In this document: positions 18,968-28,235 of the stretch, in pieces
Layout: every line of letters begins with the position of its first letter
Numbering within the stretch: the first letter of the stretch is position 1
NCBI RefSeq assembly: GCF_000379485.1
Contig: NZ_KB902277.1
Location: 186,001-250,000 of the forward strand
Length of the DNA: 64,000 nt
Direction: 5' to 3'
Origin: Wenxinia marina DSM 24838
GTDB taxonomy: Bacteria; Pseudomonadota; Alphaproteobacteria; Rhodobacterales; Rhodobacteraceae
Position numbers and translations under genes: made by a program
The notes under the pieces: generated by a model
What the model saw: the letters and a program-made list of their open reading frames with translations, nothing else
What the model was told of the DNA's origin: nothing
The model's database searches: none

Positions 18968-19484
18968 GACGGTCCTTCCGGTCGTTCCCGTGGAGGGGCG
19001 GCGGACGGCCCCCGAAAAAGTCGCGGCACCCTAGTGCCGGCCCCTGTCCTTGACAACCGAACGTCCGGGGCGTTGGCGCGCCATATATGGATCCTTCCCC
19101 GCGGGGGCCAGAGGGGCCCGCGCTGACGCGGCGGTCGGCCGCATCGGCGATGGGGATGGGGGCGCGACAGGGAGGCGCGGCCGCGGTCGGGCTCCGAGCG
19201 ACAGAAGGGCGGCGTCTGGCCGCGGTCAGACGCTCTGACGCGTCGATAGTCGAGCTTCATCTCCGCTCGCCGGACGCCTTCGATCGTCCCGCAGGCGGCG
19301 AGGAAGCGTCTGGCCGGGGGGCGGCCAGACGCTGCCCGGGTCGCTTCGCGGCTGCTTCCGGGCAGGGTCCGCTATCCGCAGCCCCTGCCACCGTGCCACG
19401 CGCCCCCTTTTCCCGGTTCCCCTCCGTCCCGCCTTGCGGCATATCGCCCGCACCCGAAACCGGCCCCCGAAGAGGAGAGGTGCC
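18968..19484. other. Divergent yajC-serS intergenic region with hairpins
   Basis: 517 bases between the divergent yajC and serS starts. I see no convincing gene. It contains an imperfect inverted repeat at 19212-19233 (arms GCGTCTGG / TCAGACGC), a perfect 10-bp-arm hairpin at 19306-19332 (GCGTCTGGCC / GGCCAGACGC) that repeats the same arm, and a third hairpin at about 19333-19366 with arms CTGCCCGG / CCGGGCAG. AGAGGAGAGG at 19471-19480 is the serS ribosome-binding site. An AT-rich CATATATGG at about 19082 is the likeliest promoter core but I cannot assign it a strand. Confidence 0.6.
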
Positions 19485-20777
19485 ATGCACGACATCCGCC
19501 AGATCCGCGACAATCCCGCCGCCTTCGACGCGGCGCTGTCGTCCCGGGGCATGGCGCCGATGTCGCCGGCCATCCTCGCCCTCGACGAGGAGCGGCGCGG
19601 CCTGATCCACAAGGCCGAAACGCTGCGGGCCGCGCAGAACAGAGCCAGCAAGGAGATCGGCGCGGCGAAGGCCGCCGGCGACGAGGACCGCTTCCAGCGG
19701 CTCCGCGCCGAGGTGGCCGAGCACAAGGAAGAGGGCCAGCGCCTCGCCGACGCGGCGAAGGCCAAGGACGACGAGCTGCAGGCGCTGCTCCTGACGATCC
19801 CGAACCTGCCCTACGACGACGTGCCCGTGGGCGCCGACGAGGACTCGAACGTCGAGCTCAGCCGCTGGGGCGCGCCGCGCAACTTCTCGTTCGACCCGCG
19901 GGAGCACTACGAGATCCCCGCCGTGAAGGACCAGCTCGACTTCGAGGCCGCGGCGATGCTGTCGGGCAGCCGCTTCGTCGTCCTGCGCTCGGCCGCCGCG
20001 CGCCTGCACCGGGCGCTCGCGCAGTTCATGCTCGACCACCATGTCGAACAGAACGGGCTGGAGGAGACGATCACCCCGGTGCTGGTGAAGCCTGAAATGA
20101 TGCTGGGCACCGGCCAGCTGCCGAAGTTCGGCGAGGACAGCTACCAGACCACGACCGGGTGGTGGCTGATCCCGACCGCCGAGGTGACGCTGACCAACAT
20201 GGTGCACGGGCAGATCGTCGACGCCGCCCGCCTGCCGTGGCGGATGGTGGCGCACACCAACTGCTTCCGCTCCGAGGCCGGCAGCGCGGGGCGCGACACC
20301 GCCGGCATGCTGCGCCAGCACCAGTTCGAGAAGGTGGAGATGGTCACCATCTGCACCCCCGACCAGTCCGAGGCCGAGCACGAGCGGATGACCCGCTGCG
20401 CGGCGAGCGTGCTGGAGGCGCTGGAGCTGCCCTACCGGGTGATGAAGCTGTCGACCGGAGACATGGGCGGCGGCGCGCGGCGGACCCACGACCTGGAGGT
20501 CTGGCTGCCGGGACAGAACACCTACCGCGAGATCAGCTCGGTCTCGACCTGCGGCGACTGGCAGGCGCGGCGGATGAACGGCCGCTACCGGCCGGCGGAC
20601 GGCGGCAAGCCGGAGTACGTGCACACGCTGAACGGCTCCGGCCTCGCCGTGGGCCGGGCGCTGATCGCGGTGCTGGAGAACGGGCAGGAGGAGGACGGCT
20701 CGGTGACGCTGCCGGAGGCGCTGCATCCGTACCTGCGGGGCGCGACGCGGATCACGGCGGAGGGGCGGTTGGAGTAG
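19485..20777 (+). CDS. serS: Serine--tRNA ligase
   Basis: 430-residue class II aminoacyl-tRNA synthetase. The N-terminal coiled-coil arm (about 25-105) binds the long arm of tRNA-Ser. The catalytic domain contains [12 protein letters not shown], motif 2 ([15 protein letters not shown]) and motif 3 ([16 protein letters not shown]). The start is ATG at 19485 ([10 protein letters not shown]), the normal SerS N-terminus, with a strong Shine-Dalgarno 5 bases upstream; the longer in-frame ORF has no family support. Confidence 0.98.
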   Translation: MHDIRQIRDNPAAFDAALSSRGMAPMSPAILALDEERRGLIHKAETLRAAQNRASKEIGAAKAAGDEDRFQRLRAEVAEHKEEGQRLADAAKAKDDELQALLLTIPNLPYDDVPVGADEDSNVELSRWGAPRNFSFDPREHYEIPAVKDQLDFEAAAMLSGSRFVVLRSAAARLHRALAQFMLDHHVEQNGLEETITPVLVKPEMMLGTGQLPKFGEDSYQTTTGWWLIPTAEVTLTNMVHGQIVDAARLPWRMVAHTNCFRSEAGSAGRDTAGMLRQHQFEKVEMVTICTPDQSEAEHERMTRCAASVLEALELPYRVMKLSTGDMGGGARRTHDLEVWLPGQNTYREISSVSTCGDWQARRMNGRYRPADGGKPEYVHTLNGSGLAVGRALIAVLENGQEEDGSVTLPEALHPYLRGATRITAEGRLE

Positions 20778-20805
20778 TCTGGGGCGGCGGCGCTGCCCCG
20801 GACGA

Positions 20806-20925
20806 CCCGCCCCGGGCCTGACCCGGGGCCCCGCGCAGATGGGGCGCTTTGCCCGATCCAGGTCCCGGCTCGAGGCCGGGACGGGTGATCGGGGCGGCGG
20901 GGTCCCGGACCGGCCGGGACCCCGC
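20806..20925. repeat. Three GC-rich hairpins between convergent serS and ndk
   Basis: Hairpins at 20810-20828 (CCCCGGG-cctga-CCCGGGG), 20862-20882 (GTCCCGGC / GCCGGGAC) and 20899-20923 (GGGGTCCCGG / CCGGGACCCC). The first is identical over about 20 bases to one at 26891-26913 and is found inverted at 61817-61840, so this is a dispersed intergenic element. It could serve as a bidirectional transcription stop, although no T-run follows. Confidence 0.8.
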
Positions 20926-20933
20926 GCGTCGTC

Positions 20934-21356
20934 TCAGCCGACCAGTTCGAGGCCGGAGAAGAAGAACGAGATCTCTTCCTTCGCAGTCTCCGGCGCGTCC
21001 GAGCCGTGGACCGAGTTCTCGCCGACCGACTCGGCGAACTCGGCGCGGATCGTGCCGGGCGCGGCGTCGGCGGGATTGGTCGCGCCCATCACGTCGCGGT
21101 TCTTCTGGATCGCGCTCTCGCCTTCCAGCACCTGCACCACCACCGGCTCGGACGCCATGAAGGTGGTCAGCTCGTCGTAGAACGGGCGGGCGGCGTGGAC
21201 CTTGTAGAACTCGCCCGCCTGCGCCTTGGTCAGGTGGATCCGCTTCTGCGCCACGATGCGCAGGCCTGCATCCTCGAACTTGGCGTTGATCTTGCCGGTG
21301 AGGTTGCGGCGGGTCGCGTCGGGCTTGATGATCGACAGGGTGCGTTCGGTGGCCAT
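20934..21356 (-). CDS. ndk: Nucleoside diphosphate kinase
   Basis: 140-residue NDK, balancing NTP and dNTP pools by a phosphohistidine intermediate. The active-site His is His117 in NSVHGSD; Lys11 in IIKPDA and the Arg/Asn residues around [10 protein letters not shown] complete the site. The start [13 protein letters not shown] at 21356 is canonical; the frame is open further upstream without support. Convergent with serS. Confidence 0.98.
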   Translation of the reverse strand: MATERTLSIIKPDATRRNLTGKINAKFEDAGLRIVAQKRIHLTKAQAGEFYKVHAARPFYDELTTFMASEPVVVQVLEGESAIQKNRDVMGATNPADAAPGTIRAEFAESVGENSVHGSDAPETAKEEISFFFSGLELVG

Positions 21357-21479
21357 CTTGGTCTTCCTGCAAAAGGGGGTCGTGGGTTCGGGCGCCCGCC
21401 TAGCATGGCCCCGCCGAGGAAGGAAAGAGCCGGCGATCCGGCGGCGCGCCTTGCGGCGCACGCTCCTTGGCGCGGGGGG

Positions 21480-21547
21480 CGTCCCGCCCCCGTCCGGCTG
21501 ACGCCGGCCTCCCCCTGGGGATATTTATGGCTCGATGAGAGGGAGGG
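21480..21547. repeat. Rhodobacterales-type intergenic element (ATATTT / CCCC-GGGG)
   Basis: Plus-strand reading ends CCCCCTGGGGATATTTATGG followed by CTCGATGAGA. It matches, in opposite orientation, an element at 48655-48735. The form (GC hairpins, then GGGGATATTT and a GATGA tail) is one I know from many Rhodobacterales intergenic gaps. It lies between ndk and the DUF6636 gene, on the strand opposite to the genes. Confidence 0.55.
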
Positions 21548-21958
21548 TCAGAACACCTGCTGCGCCGCCCGGCGCAGGGTGAAGCCGTGGCCACCCTGGT
21601 TGGTGCAGGTGACGCCCGACATCTCGGAGGTGCAGGTGAACGGCCCGAAGGCGATCTGCTGGCCATAGGGCAGCACGGGCGAGTCGTTGTGGATCACGGT
21701 GTCGCCGTGGCAGATCGGCTGACCCGGACCGGCCGCGCCCACCTCGAACGCGCGGCCCCAGTCGAGGTCGCAATCCGCGGGGCGCTGCGGGAAGCTGAGC
21801 GTGCCCTCGAGAATGTCGCAACGGACGGCGACGTAGTTTCGCGCATGCATCGCGCAGTGGATGTTGCCGGACGGCGAGTGGAAGGTGACGTAGTCCTGCG
21901 CCGCGACGGGCGCGGCGAGGGAGAGGCAGGGCGCGAGGGCGAGGAAGGAAAGGCGCAT
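21548..21958 (-). CDS. Secreted DUF6636-type protein
   Basis: 136-residue exported protein. A signal peptide ends at about residue 21 (PVAAQ). The mature domain starts YVTFHSPSGNIHC and has about five or six cysteines (IHCAM, VRCDI, ADCDL, PICHG, FTCTS, VTCTN), suggesting disulfide bonding in the periplasm. This pattern is typical of the DUF6636 family; function is unknown. The ribosome-binding site is weak and no operon partner is apparent. Confidence 0.78.
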   Translation of the reverse strand: MRLSFLALAPCLSLAAPVAAQDYVTFHSPSGNIHCAMHARNYVAVRCDILEGTLSFPQRPADCDLDWGRAFEVGAAGPGQPICHGDTVIHNDSPVLPYGQQIAFGPFTCTSEMSGVTCTNQGGHGFTLRRAAQQVF

Positions 21959-21991
21959 GGCGAAGAACTCCTGACTGAAATCGCCGCCAGC

Positions 21992-22828
21992 CTAGAGCCC
22001 CGGTCCCACCCCGGACAAGCGTCGCGCGAAGGTGGCGATGCGCGCGAGTGCCGCCTGCCCCTCCGGGATCGCGTCCGGCCAGAGCGGAAAGAGATGGAAC
22101 ATCTCCGGCGTCACGTGCAGCGAGACGCGGGCGCCCGCCAGCGCCGCCGCCCGCGCCAGCAGCAGCCCGTCGTCCAGCAGGATCTCGTCGCCCGCCAGCT
22201 CCAGGTGCAGCGGCGGCAGGCCCGAGAGGTCCGCCAGCAGCGGCGAGGCGGCCGGGTCTTCCGGCGCCATCCCCGGCATCGCCATCGCGGCGAGGCGGGC
22301 GTCGGTGGCGTCGTCGTTCATCAGGTCGGTCTCGCGCCCGCGGGTCGTGCTCCGCCCCGTGCGGTCGGTGTTGGGCGAGATCAGTGCCAGGCCCGCCGCC
22401 CTCCCCGGCCGCTGAAGCGCGACGTTCAGCGCCAGGTGCCCGCCCGCGCTGTCGCCGCCGAGGATCACCTTGCCGTCGAGGGCATCCAGCGCCGCCAGCG
22501 CGTCGTCCAGCATCGCCGGCCAGGGATGCTCCGGCGCCAGCCGATAGCCGGGCAGCACCACCCGCACGTTCCCCGCCGCCAGCCCGTGCGCCAGCGCCAG
22601 ATGCGTCCCGGGCGCACCGAAGACATAGCCGCCGCCGTGGAACCACAGCAGCGTCGGCCCCTGCCCCACGGCCAATGCCTCCACCGGGCCGAGGCGCAGC
22701 GCTTCCGCACCGGGCTGTGGACCGGCGAGGCGCGCGAAACCGGCCCTCATCTCGTCGGGGCTGTCGCCGAGGTCGGTGGCCGCGATGAGCGCCACGACGT
22801 CGCCGAAGGTGCGGGGGCGTCTGTCCAT
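21992..22828 (-). CDS. Alpha/beta hydrolase of the hormone-sensitive lipase family
   Basis: 278-residue carboxylesterase-like enzyme. The oxyanion motif is HGGGY (64-68) and the nucleophile elbow GDSAGG places Ser127. The acid lies in AGDEILLDD and the base His in TPEMFHLFPLW. Physiological substrate unknown, probably a short acyl ester. The start is ATG at 22828 with GGAGACC upstream; the longer frame to 22939 would overlap the divergent ABC-F start and lacks family support. Confidence 0.88.
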   Translation of the reverse strand: MDRRPRTFGDVVALIAATDLGDSPDEMRAGFARLAGPQPGAEALRLGPVEALAVGQGPTLLWFHGGGYVFGAPGTHLALAHGLAAGNVRVVLPGYRLAPEHPWPAMLDDALAALDALDGKVILGGDSAGGHLALNVALQRPGRAAGLALISPNTDRTGRSTTRGRETDLMNDDATDARLAAMAMPGMAPEDPAASPLLADLSGLPPLHLELAGDEILLDDGLLLARAAALAGARVSLHVTPEMFHLFPLWPDAIPEGQAALARIATFARRLSGVGPGL

Positions 22829-22919
22829 GGGGTCTCCAACGACCGGCTCCGCGGTCCCGGTTCCCGCCTGCCGCGCGGCGCGATTGACGGCCCGCCCCGG
22901 CTCTGCCACTCCGCGCCCC

Positions 22920-24764
22920 ATGCTGAAGATCGCGGACATCTCCTATTCGGTCGAGGGCCGGCCCCTGTTCGAGGGTGCCTCGGCGACGATCCCCGCCGGC
23001 CACAAGGTCGGCCTCGTCGGCCGCAACGGCACCGGCAAGACCACCCTGTTCCGGCTGATCCGGGGCGAGCTGACGCTGGACGGCGGCGAGATCGAGGTGC
23101 CGAAGGGCGCCCGCATCGGCGGCGTCGCGCAGGAGGTGCCGGGGTCCGACGTCTCGCTCCTCGACACCGTGCTGGCCGCCGACACCGAGCGGGCGGCGCT
23201 GATGGCCGAAGAGGCGACAGACGCCCACCGCATCGCCGAGATCCAGACCCGCCTCGCCGACATCGACGCGTGGAGCGCGGAGGCGCGCGCCTCCACCATC
23301 CTCCGTGGCCTCGGCTTCACCCAGGACGAGGTGACGCAGCCCTGCTCGGCCTTCTCGGGCGGCTGGCGGATGCGCGTGGCGCTCGCCGCGGTCCTGTTCG
23401 CGCAGCCGGATCTCCTGCTCCTCGACGAGCCGACGAACTATCTCGACCTCGAGGGCGCGCTCTGGCTGGAGAGCTACATCGCGAAGTATCCGCACACGGT
23501 GCTGGTCGTCAGCCACGACCGCGAGCTGCTGAACCGCTCGGTCACCGGCATCCTGCACCTGGAGAACCGGACGCTCACCTACTGGACCGGGCCCTACGAC
23601 CAGTTCGCCCGCCAGCGGGCCGAGCGGCGGGCCAACCTGATGGCGCAGGCGAAGAAGCAGGAGGCGGCCCGCGCCCACCTGCAATCCTTCGTCGACCGGT
23701 TCAAGGCCAAGGCGTCCAAGGCCCGGCAGGCGCAGTCCCGGGTGAAGATGCTGGAGAAGATGGAGACGATCCGCGTGCCCGAGGACGCAGCGCGCACCGT
23801 CTTCACCTTTCCAGAGCCGGAGGAGCTGTCGCCGCCCATCGTGCGGATGGAAGGCGCGGCCGTCGGCTACGGCGAGCGGACGGTCCTGTCGCGGCTCGAC
23901 CTCCGGATCGACCAGGACGACCGGATCGCGCTGCTGGGCCGCAACGGCGAGGGCAAGTCGACCTTCGCCAAGCTGCTGGCCGGCAAGCTGGAGGCGATGG
24001 CAGGCCGCGTGCACGCGTCCGGCAAGCTGCGCGTCGGCTACTTCGCGCAGCACCAGGTGGACGAGCTGCGCATCGACGAGACGCCGCTGCAGCACCTGAT
24101 CCGCGCCCTGCCCGAGACGCCGCAGCCGAAGCTGCGGGCGCGGCTCGCCGGCTTCGGCCTGATGGCAGCGCAGGCCGAGACCGAGGTCGGGCGCCTGTCG
24201 GGCGGCCAGAAGGCCCGGCTGTCGCTGCTGCTGGCCACCATCGAGGCGCCGCACCTCCTGATCCTCGACGAGCCGACCAACCACCTCGACATCGAGAGCC
24301 GCGAGGCGCTGATCGAGGCGCTGGCGGCCTATTCGGGCGCCGTGATCCTCGTCAGCCACGACATGCACCTGCTGTCGCTGGTCGCGGACCTGCTGTGGCT
24401 GGTGAAGGACGGCCGCGTCACGCCCTTCGAGGACGACCTCGCCGCCTATCGCCGCATGCTGCTGACGCCGGACGCGCCGGCGAAGGACAGACCGGCCCCG
24501 CCCAGGGCGCCGAAGCCGACGCGCGAGGCGATGCTGGCGCTGAAGGCCGAGGTCCGCAAATGCGAGGAGCGGGTGAACAAGATCGAGGAGATGCGCGACC
24601 GGCTGGCGAAGAAGCTGGCCGATCCCGCGCTCTACGAGGACGGCCGCGCGGGCGAGCTGGAGACCTGGAACCGCAAGTATGCCGAGGTGATGGACGGCCT
24701 GCGCCGGGCCGAGGCAATGTGGATGGCGGCGCTGGAGAAGCTGGAGAAGGCGGAAGCAGCGTGA
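22920..24764 (+). CDS. ABC-F family ATP-binding protein
   Basis: 614-residue soluble protein with two ABC domains and no membrane segment. Walker A1 is GRNGTGKT (34-41), signature 1 FSGGW (145-149), Walker B1 LLLLDEPTN. Walker A2 is GRNGEGKS (340-347), with LSGGQ and LLILDEPTNHLD after it. A charged linker around 235-285 and a C-terminal coiled coil (about 510-614) resemble the YheS/Uup type. ABC-F proteins act at the ribosome on stalled translation; which subtype this is cannot be settled here. Its TGA overlaps the next start as GTGA. Confidence 0.93.
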   Translation: MLKIADISYSVEGRPLFEGASATIPAGHKVGLVGRNGTGKTTLFRLIRGELTLDGGEIEVPKGARIGGVAQEVPGSDVSLLDTVLAADTERAALMAEEATDAHRIAEIQTRLADIDAWSAEARASTILRGLGFTQDEVTQPCSAFSGGWRMRVALAAVLFAQPDLLLLDEPTNYLDLEGALWLESYIAKYPHTVLVVSHDRELLNRSVTGILHLENRTLTYWTGPYDQFARQRAERRANLMAQAKKQEAARAHLQSFVDRFKAKASKARQAQSRVKMLEKMETIRVPEDAARTVFTFPEPEELSPPIVRMEGAAVGYGERTVLSRLDLRIDQDDRIALLGRNGEGKSTFAKLLAGKLEAMAGRVHASGKLRVGYFAQHQVDELRIDETPLQHLIRALPETPQPKLRARLAGFGLMAAQAETEVGRLSGGQKARLSLLLATIEAPHLLILDEPTNHLDIESREALIEALAAYSGAVILVSHDMHLLSLVADLLWLVKDGRVTPFEDDLAAYRRMLLTPDAPAKDRPAPPRAPKPTREAMLALKAEVRKCEERVNKIEEMRDRLAKKLADPALYEDGRAGELETWNRKYAEVMDGLRRAEAMWMAALEKLEKAEAA

Positions 24765-25255
24765 CCGTGACCGTCCGGCCAGCGACCGACGCCGACTGGC
24801 CAGCGATCTGGGCGATCGTGGAGCCGGTCGTGCGGGCGGGCGAGGCCTATACGGTCGATCCCGGCATGGGGGAGGCGGAGGCGAAGGACTTCTGGTGCGG
24901 CCCGCCCTCCACGCACGTCACGGTGGCGGAGGTGGACGGCCGGGTGCTCGGCACCGCCCACATGGGGCCGAACCGCGCGGGGCCCGGCGCCCACATCGCG
25001 AATGCCAGCTACATGGTCGCAGCGGACGCGCAGGGGCGCGGCGTGGGGCGGGCGCTGGTGGTGGACTCGCTGGAGCGGCTGGCGGCGGACGGCTTCGCCG
25101 GGCTGCAGTTCAACGCGGTGGCCGAGAGCAACCGCGGCGCGCTGAAGCTGTACGCCGACCTCGGCTTCGACATCGTGGGCACGATCCCCGGCGGCTTCGA
25201 CCACCCCCGCGAGGGGCGGGTCGGCCTGCACATCCTCTACCGCCCCCTTCCCTGA
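24761..25255 (+). CDS. GNAT family N-acetyltransferase
   Basis: 164-residue acetyltransferase. The acetyl-CoA-binding motif is seen as QGRGVGRALV around residues 87-96, with the motif B region NRGALKLYADLGF following. The substrate is unknown; the general form fits L-amino-acid or antibiotic-type acyltransferases. The start is GTG at 24761, overlapping the ABC-F stop (GTGA), so the two are co-translated. Confidence 0.9.
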   Translation: MTVTVRPATDADWPAIWAIVEPVVRAGEAYTVDPGMGEAEAKDFWCGPPSTHVTVAEVDGRVLGTAHMGPNRAGPGAHIANASYMVAADAQGRGVGRALVVDSLERLAADGFAGLQFNAVAESNRGALKLYADLGFDIVGTIPGGFDHPREGRVGLHILYRPLP

Positions 25256-25265
25256 GATCCTGCCG

Positions 25266-25721
25266 ATGCCGATGCCCTGGACCTACCGCCACGCGAGCGC
25301 CGAGTGGCGGCGGTTCCTGGACGACTTTCGCGCCGAGACGGACCTCGTCTCGGACAATTCCGCCTACACCGCGATCCAGGGCGTCCTCCACGCCTTCCGC
25401 CGTCGGCTGACGGTGGCCGAGGCGCTGGGCTTCGCGGACATGTTGCCGGCGGTGGTGCGGGCGATCTTCGTCGAAGGGTGGGACACGGGCGCGCCGACGG
25501 CCGCGCCCGGCACCCGCGCCGACTGGACGGCGGAGGCCAGGGCGCTGCGGCCCGACCACAACCTGACGCCGGACAATGCGGTCGAGGCCTGCGCCGTCGC
25601 GCTGCGCCGGCAGGTCCGGGCGCCCGACATCGACCGGGCGCTGGCGCGGCTGCCGCCCTTCGCAAGTGAGTTCTGGTCCACGCCCTCGCACCCCTCGGGC
25701 ATCGCCGCGCGGATCGGCTAG
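25266..25721 (+). CDS. DUF2267 domain protein
   Basis: 151-residue helical protein recognised as DUF2267 by the block AYTAIQGVLHAFRRRLT, then LPAVVRAIFVEGWD. No function is established for the family. It follows the acetyltransferase by ten bases and may share its transcript. Two in-frame ATGs (25266 and 25272) are possible starts. Its stop TAG interlocks with the sufE stop on the other strand in a single CTAG. Confidence 0.85.
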   Translation: MPMPWTYRHASAEWRRFLDDFRAETDLVSDNSAYTAIQGVLHAFRRRLTVAEALGFADMLPAVVRAIFVEGWDTGAPTAAPGTRADWTAEARALRPDHNLTPDNAVEACAVALRRQVRAPDIDRALARLPPFASEFWSTPSHPSGIAARIG

Positions 25722-26128
25722 GCTGCCTCCGCCGCCGTTCGGCGGATCCGCTCCACCATCGCGCGCAGCCCGTTGGAGCGCTGCGACGACAGGTGGCCCT
25801 GCAGGCCGAGCCGCCCCAGCTCGCCCTCGGCGTCCAGCCCCGGCACCTCGGCCACCGGCACCCCGGCATAGAGCGCGTGCAGGATGGCGATCAGGCCGTT
25901 CACGATCATCGCGTCGGATTCGCCGGCGAAGTCGTAGCGCCCGGCCTCGATCCGCGGCACCAGCCAGACCTGGCTGGCGCAGCCCTTCACCTTCGTCGCC
26001 GGCACCTTCAGCGCGTCGTCGAGCGGCGGCATCTCGCGGCCGAGCTCGATGACGTGCCGGTATCGCTCTTCCCAGTCGTCCAGGAAGGCGAAGGTCTCGG
26101 CGATCTCCTCGAAGGCCTCGGTGGCCAT
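25718..26128 (-). CDS. sufE: Cysteine desulfuration protein SufE
   Basis: 136-residue sulfur-acceptor protein. The acceptor cysteine is Cys50 in KVKGCASQVW, matching E. coli SufE Cys51. SufE takes persulfide from SufS and passes it to the SufBCD Fe-S assembly scaffold. It stands alone here, away from other suf genes, as often in Rhodobacterales. The start is ATG at 26128 (MATEAFEEIAETF); a longer open frame exists but lacks homology. Confidence 0.94.
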   Translation of the reverse strand: MATEAFEEIAETFAFLDDWEERYRHVIELGREMPPLDDALKVPATKVKGCASQVWLVPRIEAGRYDFAGESDAMIVNGLIAILHALYAGVPVAEVPGLDAEGELGRLGLQGHLSSQRSNGLRAMVERIRRTAAEAA

Positions 26129-26285
26129 GGGTCTTCCCCCAAATCCTGCTGCGGCCCGTAACGCTGAGGCCCGTGTCGCTGAGGCCCCGACATAGGAGCC
26201 GCGGGAGAGGGCGTCCAGCCCGGCGCTTCCCATGCGGCCGGGTTTCGGCTACCCCCGGTCGGGCGACCCCAAGACGAAGACACCG

Positions 26286-26780
26286 ATGCGCACCCTGCCC
26301 CTTCTCCTCGCCTTCGCCGCCCTCGGCGCCGCCCCCGGTTGCGCCCGGCTGGCGAATTCGCCGCTCAACCCGTTCGGCTGGTTCGGCGGCTCGACCGAGG
26401 TGATGGCCACTGCGCCGGACCCCGCCACGCGCCGCCCCCTCGTGACGACGGCAGACGTGGCGGTGGTCGCCGACACCCGGCCCGCCATCGCACAGGTGGA
26501 CGAGATGAGTGTGGAGCGCACGCCCCGCGGCGCCATCGTCCGCGCCACCGGCACCGCCGCGACGCAGGGCGTCTACAACGCCGACCTCGTGCCCCGCGGG
26601 GTCTCCGGCGGGACGCTGGTGCTGGAGTTCCGGGTGGAACAGCCGCCGCAGGTACCGCCCGGCGGACCGGAGCGGACCCGCACGGTGACGGTGGCGCGCT
26701 CGTTCGAGGCGCGCGAGCTGGCCGGGATCAGCGCGATCCGGGTGGTCGGTCAGACGAACGGACGCGAAGCGCGGCGCTGA
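26286..26780 (+). CDS. Putative lipoprotein of unknown function
   Basis: 164 residues beginning with a hydrophobic signal (MRTLPLLLAF) and a lipobox-like GAAPGC, so the acylated Cys would be about residue 19; proline at -2 makes the box imperfect. The remainder has alternating polar/valine segments (VSGGTLVLEFRVEQPP) that look like a small beta domain. I do not recognise the family. It is divergent from sufE. The start was chosen at the signal peptide rather than the earlier in-frame ATG at 26232. Confidence 0.7.
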   Translation: MRTLPLLLAFAALGAAPGCARLANSPLNPFGWFGGSTEVMATAPDPATRRPLVTTADVAVVADTRPAIAQVDEMSVERTPRGAIVRATGTAATQGVYNADLVPRGVSGGTLVLEFRVEQPPQVPPGGPERTRTVTVARSFEARELAGISAIRVVGQTNGREARR

Positions 26781-26884
26781 CGGTAGGACACGCACGTGGC
26801 GCCGAGCCGAGGCGCGAACGGGCGCAGGGCGCAGCGCCGAATTCCCCGGCGCGAGGGGCGCAGAGCACGGCGCCGGCCCCCCGA

Positions 26885-26980
26885 AATACCCGCCCCGGGC
26901 CTGACCCGGGGCCTCTCCGATCAGGGCGCTCCCGTGCCGTCGGGGCCCCGACTCAGGGCCGGGGCGGGGCGATCGAACGC
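26885..26980. repeat. Dispersed GC hairpin element before rnd
   Basis: Hairpin at 26893-26911 (CCCCGGG-cctga-CCCGGGG) embedded in about 20 bases identical to 20808-20830, then a second inverted repeat at about 26941-26970 with GGGGCCCCG and GGCCGGGGC arms. It lies between the lipoprotein gene and rnd, convergent ends, consistent with a termination role. Confidence 0.75.
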
Positions 26981-26985
26981 CGCCC

Positions 26986-28143
26986 CTACAGCGCCACCGT
27001 CACCACGTTCGGCCCCTTCGCCGCGAGCGCCACCTTGCCCTCGCACAGCATCAGCGCCTCGGCGCCGAAAACCTCGTGACGCCAGCCGTTCAGCGCCGCC
27101 ACGTCCCGCTCGCCGCTGGCGATCGCGTCGAGGTCGGCGGCCGAGGCGATCAGCTTCGCCGCCACGTTCTCCCGCTCGGCCCGTGCCTTCAGCAGCACGC
27201 GCAGAAGGTCCGCCAGCGCCGGGTTCACCTGCTGCTGCTCGCGCGTGCGGTCCGGGCGCGGCTGGTCCTCGGGCGGCGTCTCGAGACCGGCCTTCACCGC
27301 GGCGAGGATGCCGTCCGCGATGTCCCCCCGCCGCGCCTCGCGCAGCAGCAGGCGCGAGCGGCCGAGGTCCTTCTCGGTGGTCGGCTTGGTCGAGGCGAGC
27401 TCGACCAGCGCGTCGTCCTTGAACACGCGGCTGCGGGGCACGTCGCGGGTCTGGGCATAGACCTCGCGGAACTTCGCCAGCTCGCGCACGATGGCCAGGA
27501 AGCGGCCGGAGTTGGTGCGCGTCTTCACCCGCTGCCACGCCTCGTCGGGATCGACGCGGTAGGTGGCGGGGTCGGTCAGCACCCCCATCTCCTCCTCGAC
27601 CCAGCGGGCGCGGCCGGTGCGGTCCAGCCGCTCCGACAGTTCCTCGTAGATCACCCGCAGATGCGTCACGTCCGCCAGCGCGTAGCGCAGCTGCGCCTCG
27701 GTCAGCGGCCGCCGCGACCAGTCGGTGAAGCGCGAGGACTTGTCGATCTCGGCCTTGGCGATTTTGCGCACCAGCGTCTCGTAGCCGACCTGCTCGCCGT
27801 AGCCGCAGACCATCGCCGCGACCTGCGTGTCGAACAGCGGCGCCGGGATCACGCCGCGGTCGACGAAGAAGATCTCCAGATCCTGCCGCGCGGCGTGGAA
27901 CACCTTCACGACGCCGGGATCGCGGAACAGGTCGTACAGGGGATCGAGGCTCAGCCCCTCGACCAGCGGATCGACGAGCACCGCGCTGTCCTCGTCCTCG
28001 CCGGGATGGGCGAGCTGGATCAGGCAGAGCTTGGAATAGTAGGTCCGCTCGCGCAGGAACTCGGTATCGACGGTGACGTAGGGGTGGCCGGCCGCGCGAG
28101 CGCAGAACGCGGCCAGCGCGTCGGTGGTGGTGATCGTCTGCAT
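26986..28143 (-). CDS. rnd: Ribonuclease D
   Basis: 385-residue 3'-to-5' exoribonuclease acting on tRNA precursor 3' ends. The DEDD catalytic set is visible: Asp26/Glu28 in VDTEFLRERTYY, a second Asp in HAARQDLEIFF and a Tyr/Asp in the YALADV region. The HRDC domain lies in about residues 205-290. Typical length. No operon partner; purN lies upstream on the same strand after about 90 bases. Confidence 0.95.
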   Translation of the reverse strand: MQTITTTDALAAFCARAAGHPYVTVDTEFLRERTYYSKLCLIQLAHPGEDEDSAVLVDPLVEGLSLDPLYDLFRDPGVVKVFHAARQDLEIFFVDRGVIPAPLFDTQVAAMVCGYGEQVGYETLVRKIAKAEIDKSSRFTDWSRRPLTEAQLRYALADVTHLRVIYEELSERLDRTGRARWVEEEMGVLTDPATYRVDPDEAWQRVKTRTNSGRFLAIVRELAKFREVYAQTRDVPRSRVFKDDALVELASTKPTTEKDLGRSRLLLREARRGDIADGILAAVKAGLETPPEDQPRPDRTREQQQVNPALADLLRVLLKARAERENVAAKLIASAADLDAIASGERDVAALNGWRHEVFGAEALMLCEGKVALAAKGPNVVTVAL

Positions 28144-28235
28144 CTGGTCCTGTCGCTCGGTTCTTCTTGATCCCGCGCCGGCGGTTCCCGGCTTTTAGGC
28201 CGTCGCGCGCGCCAAGGAAAGGCGTCGGCAGCGCC

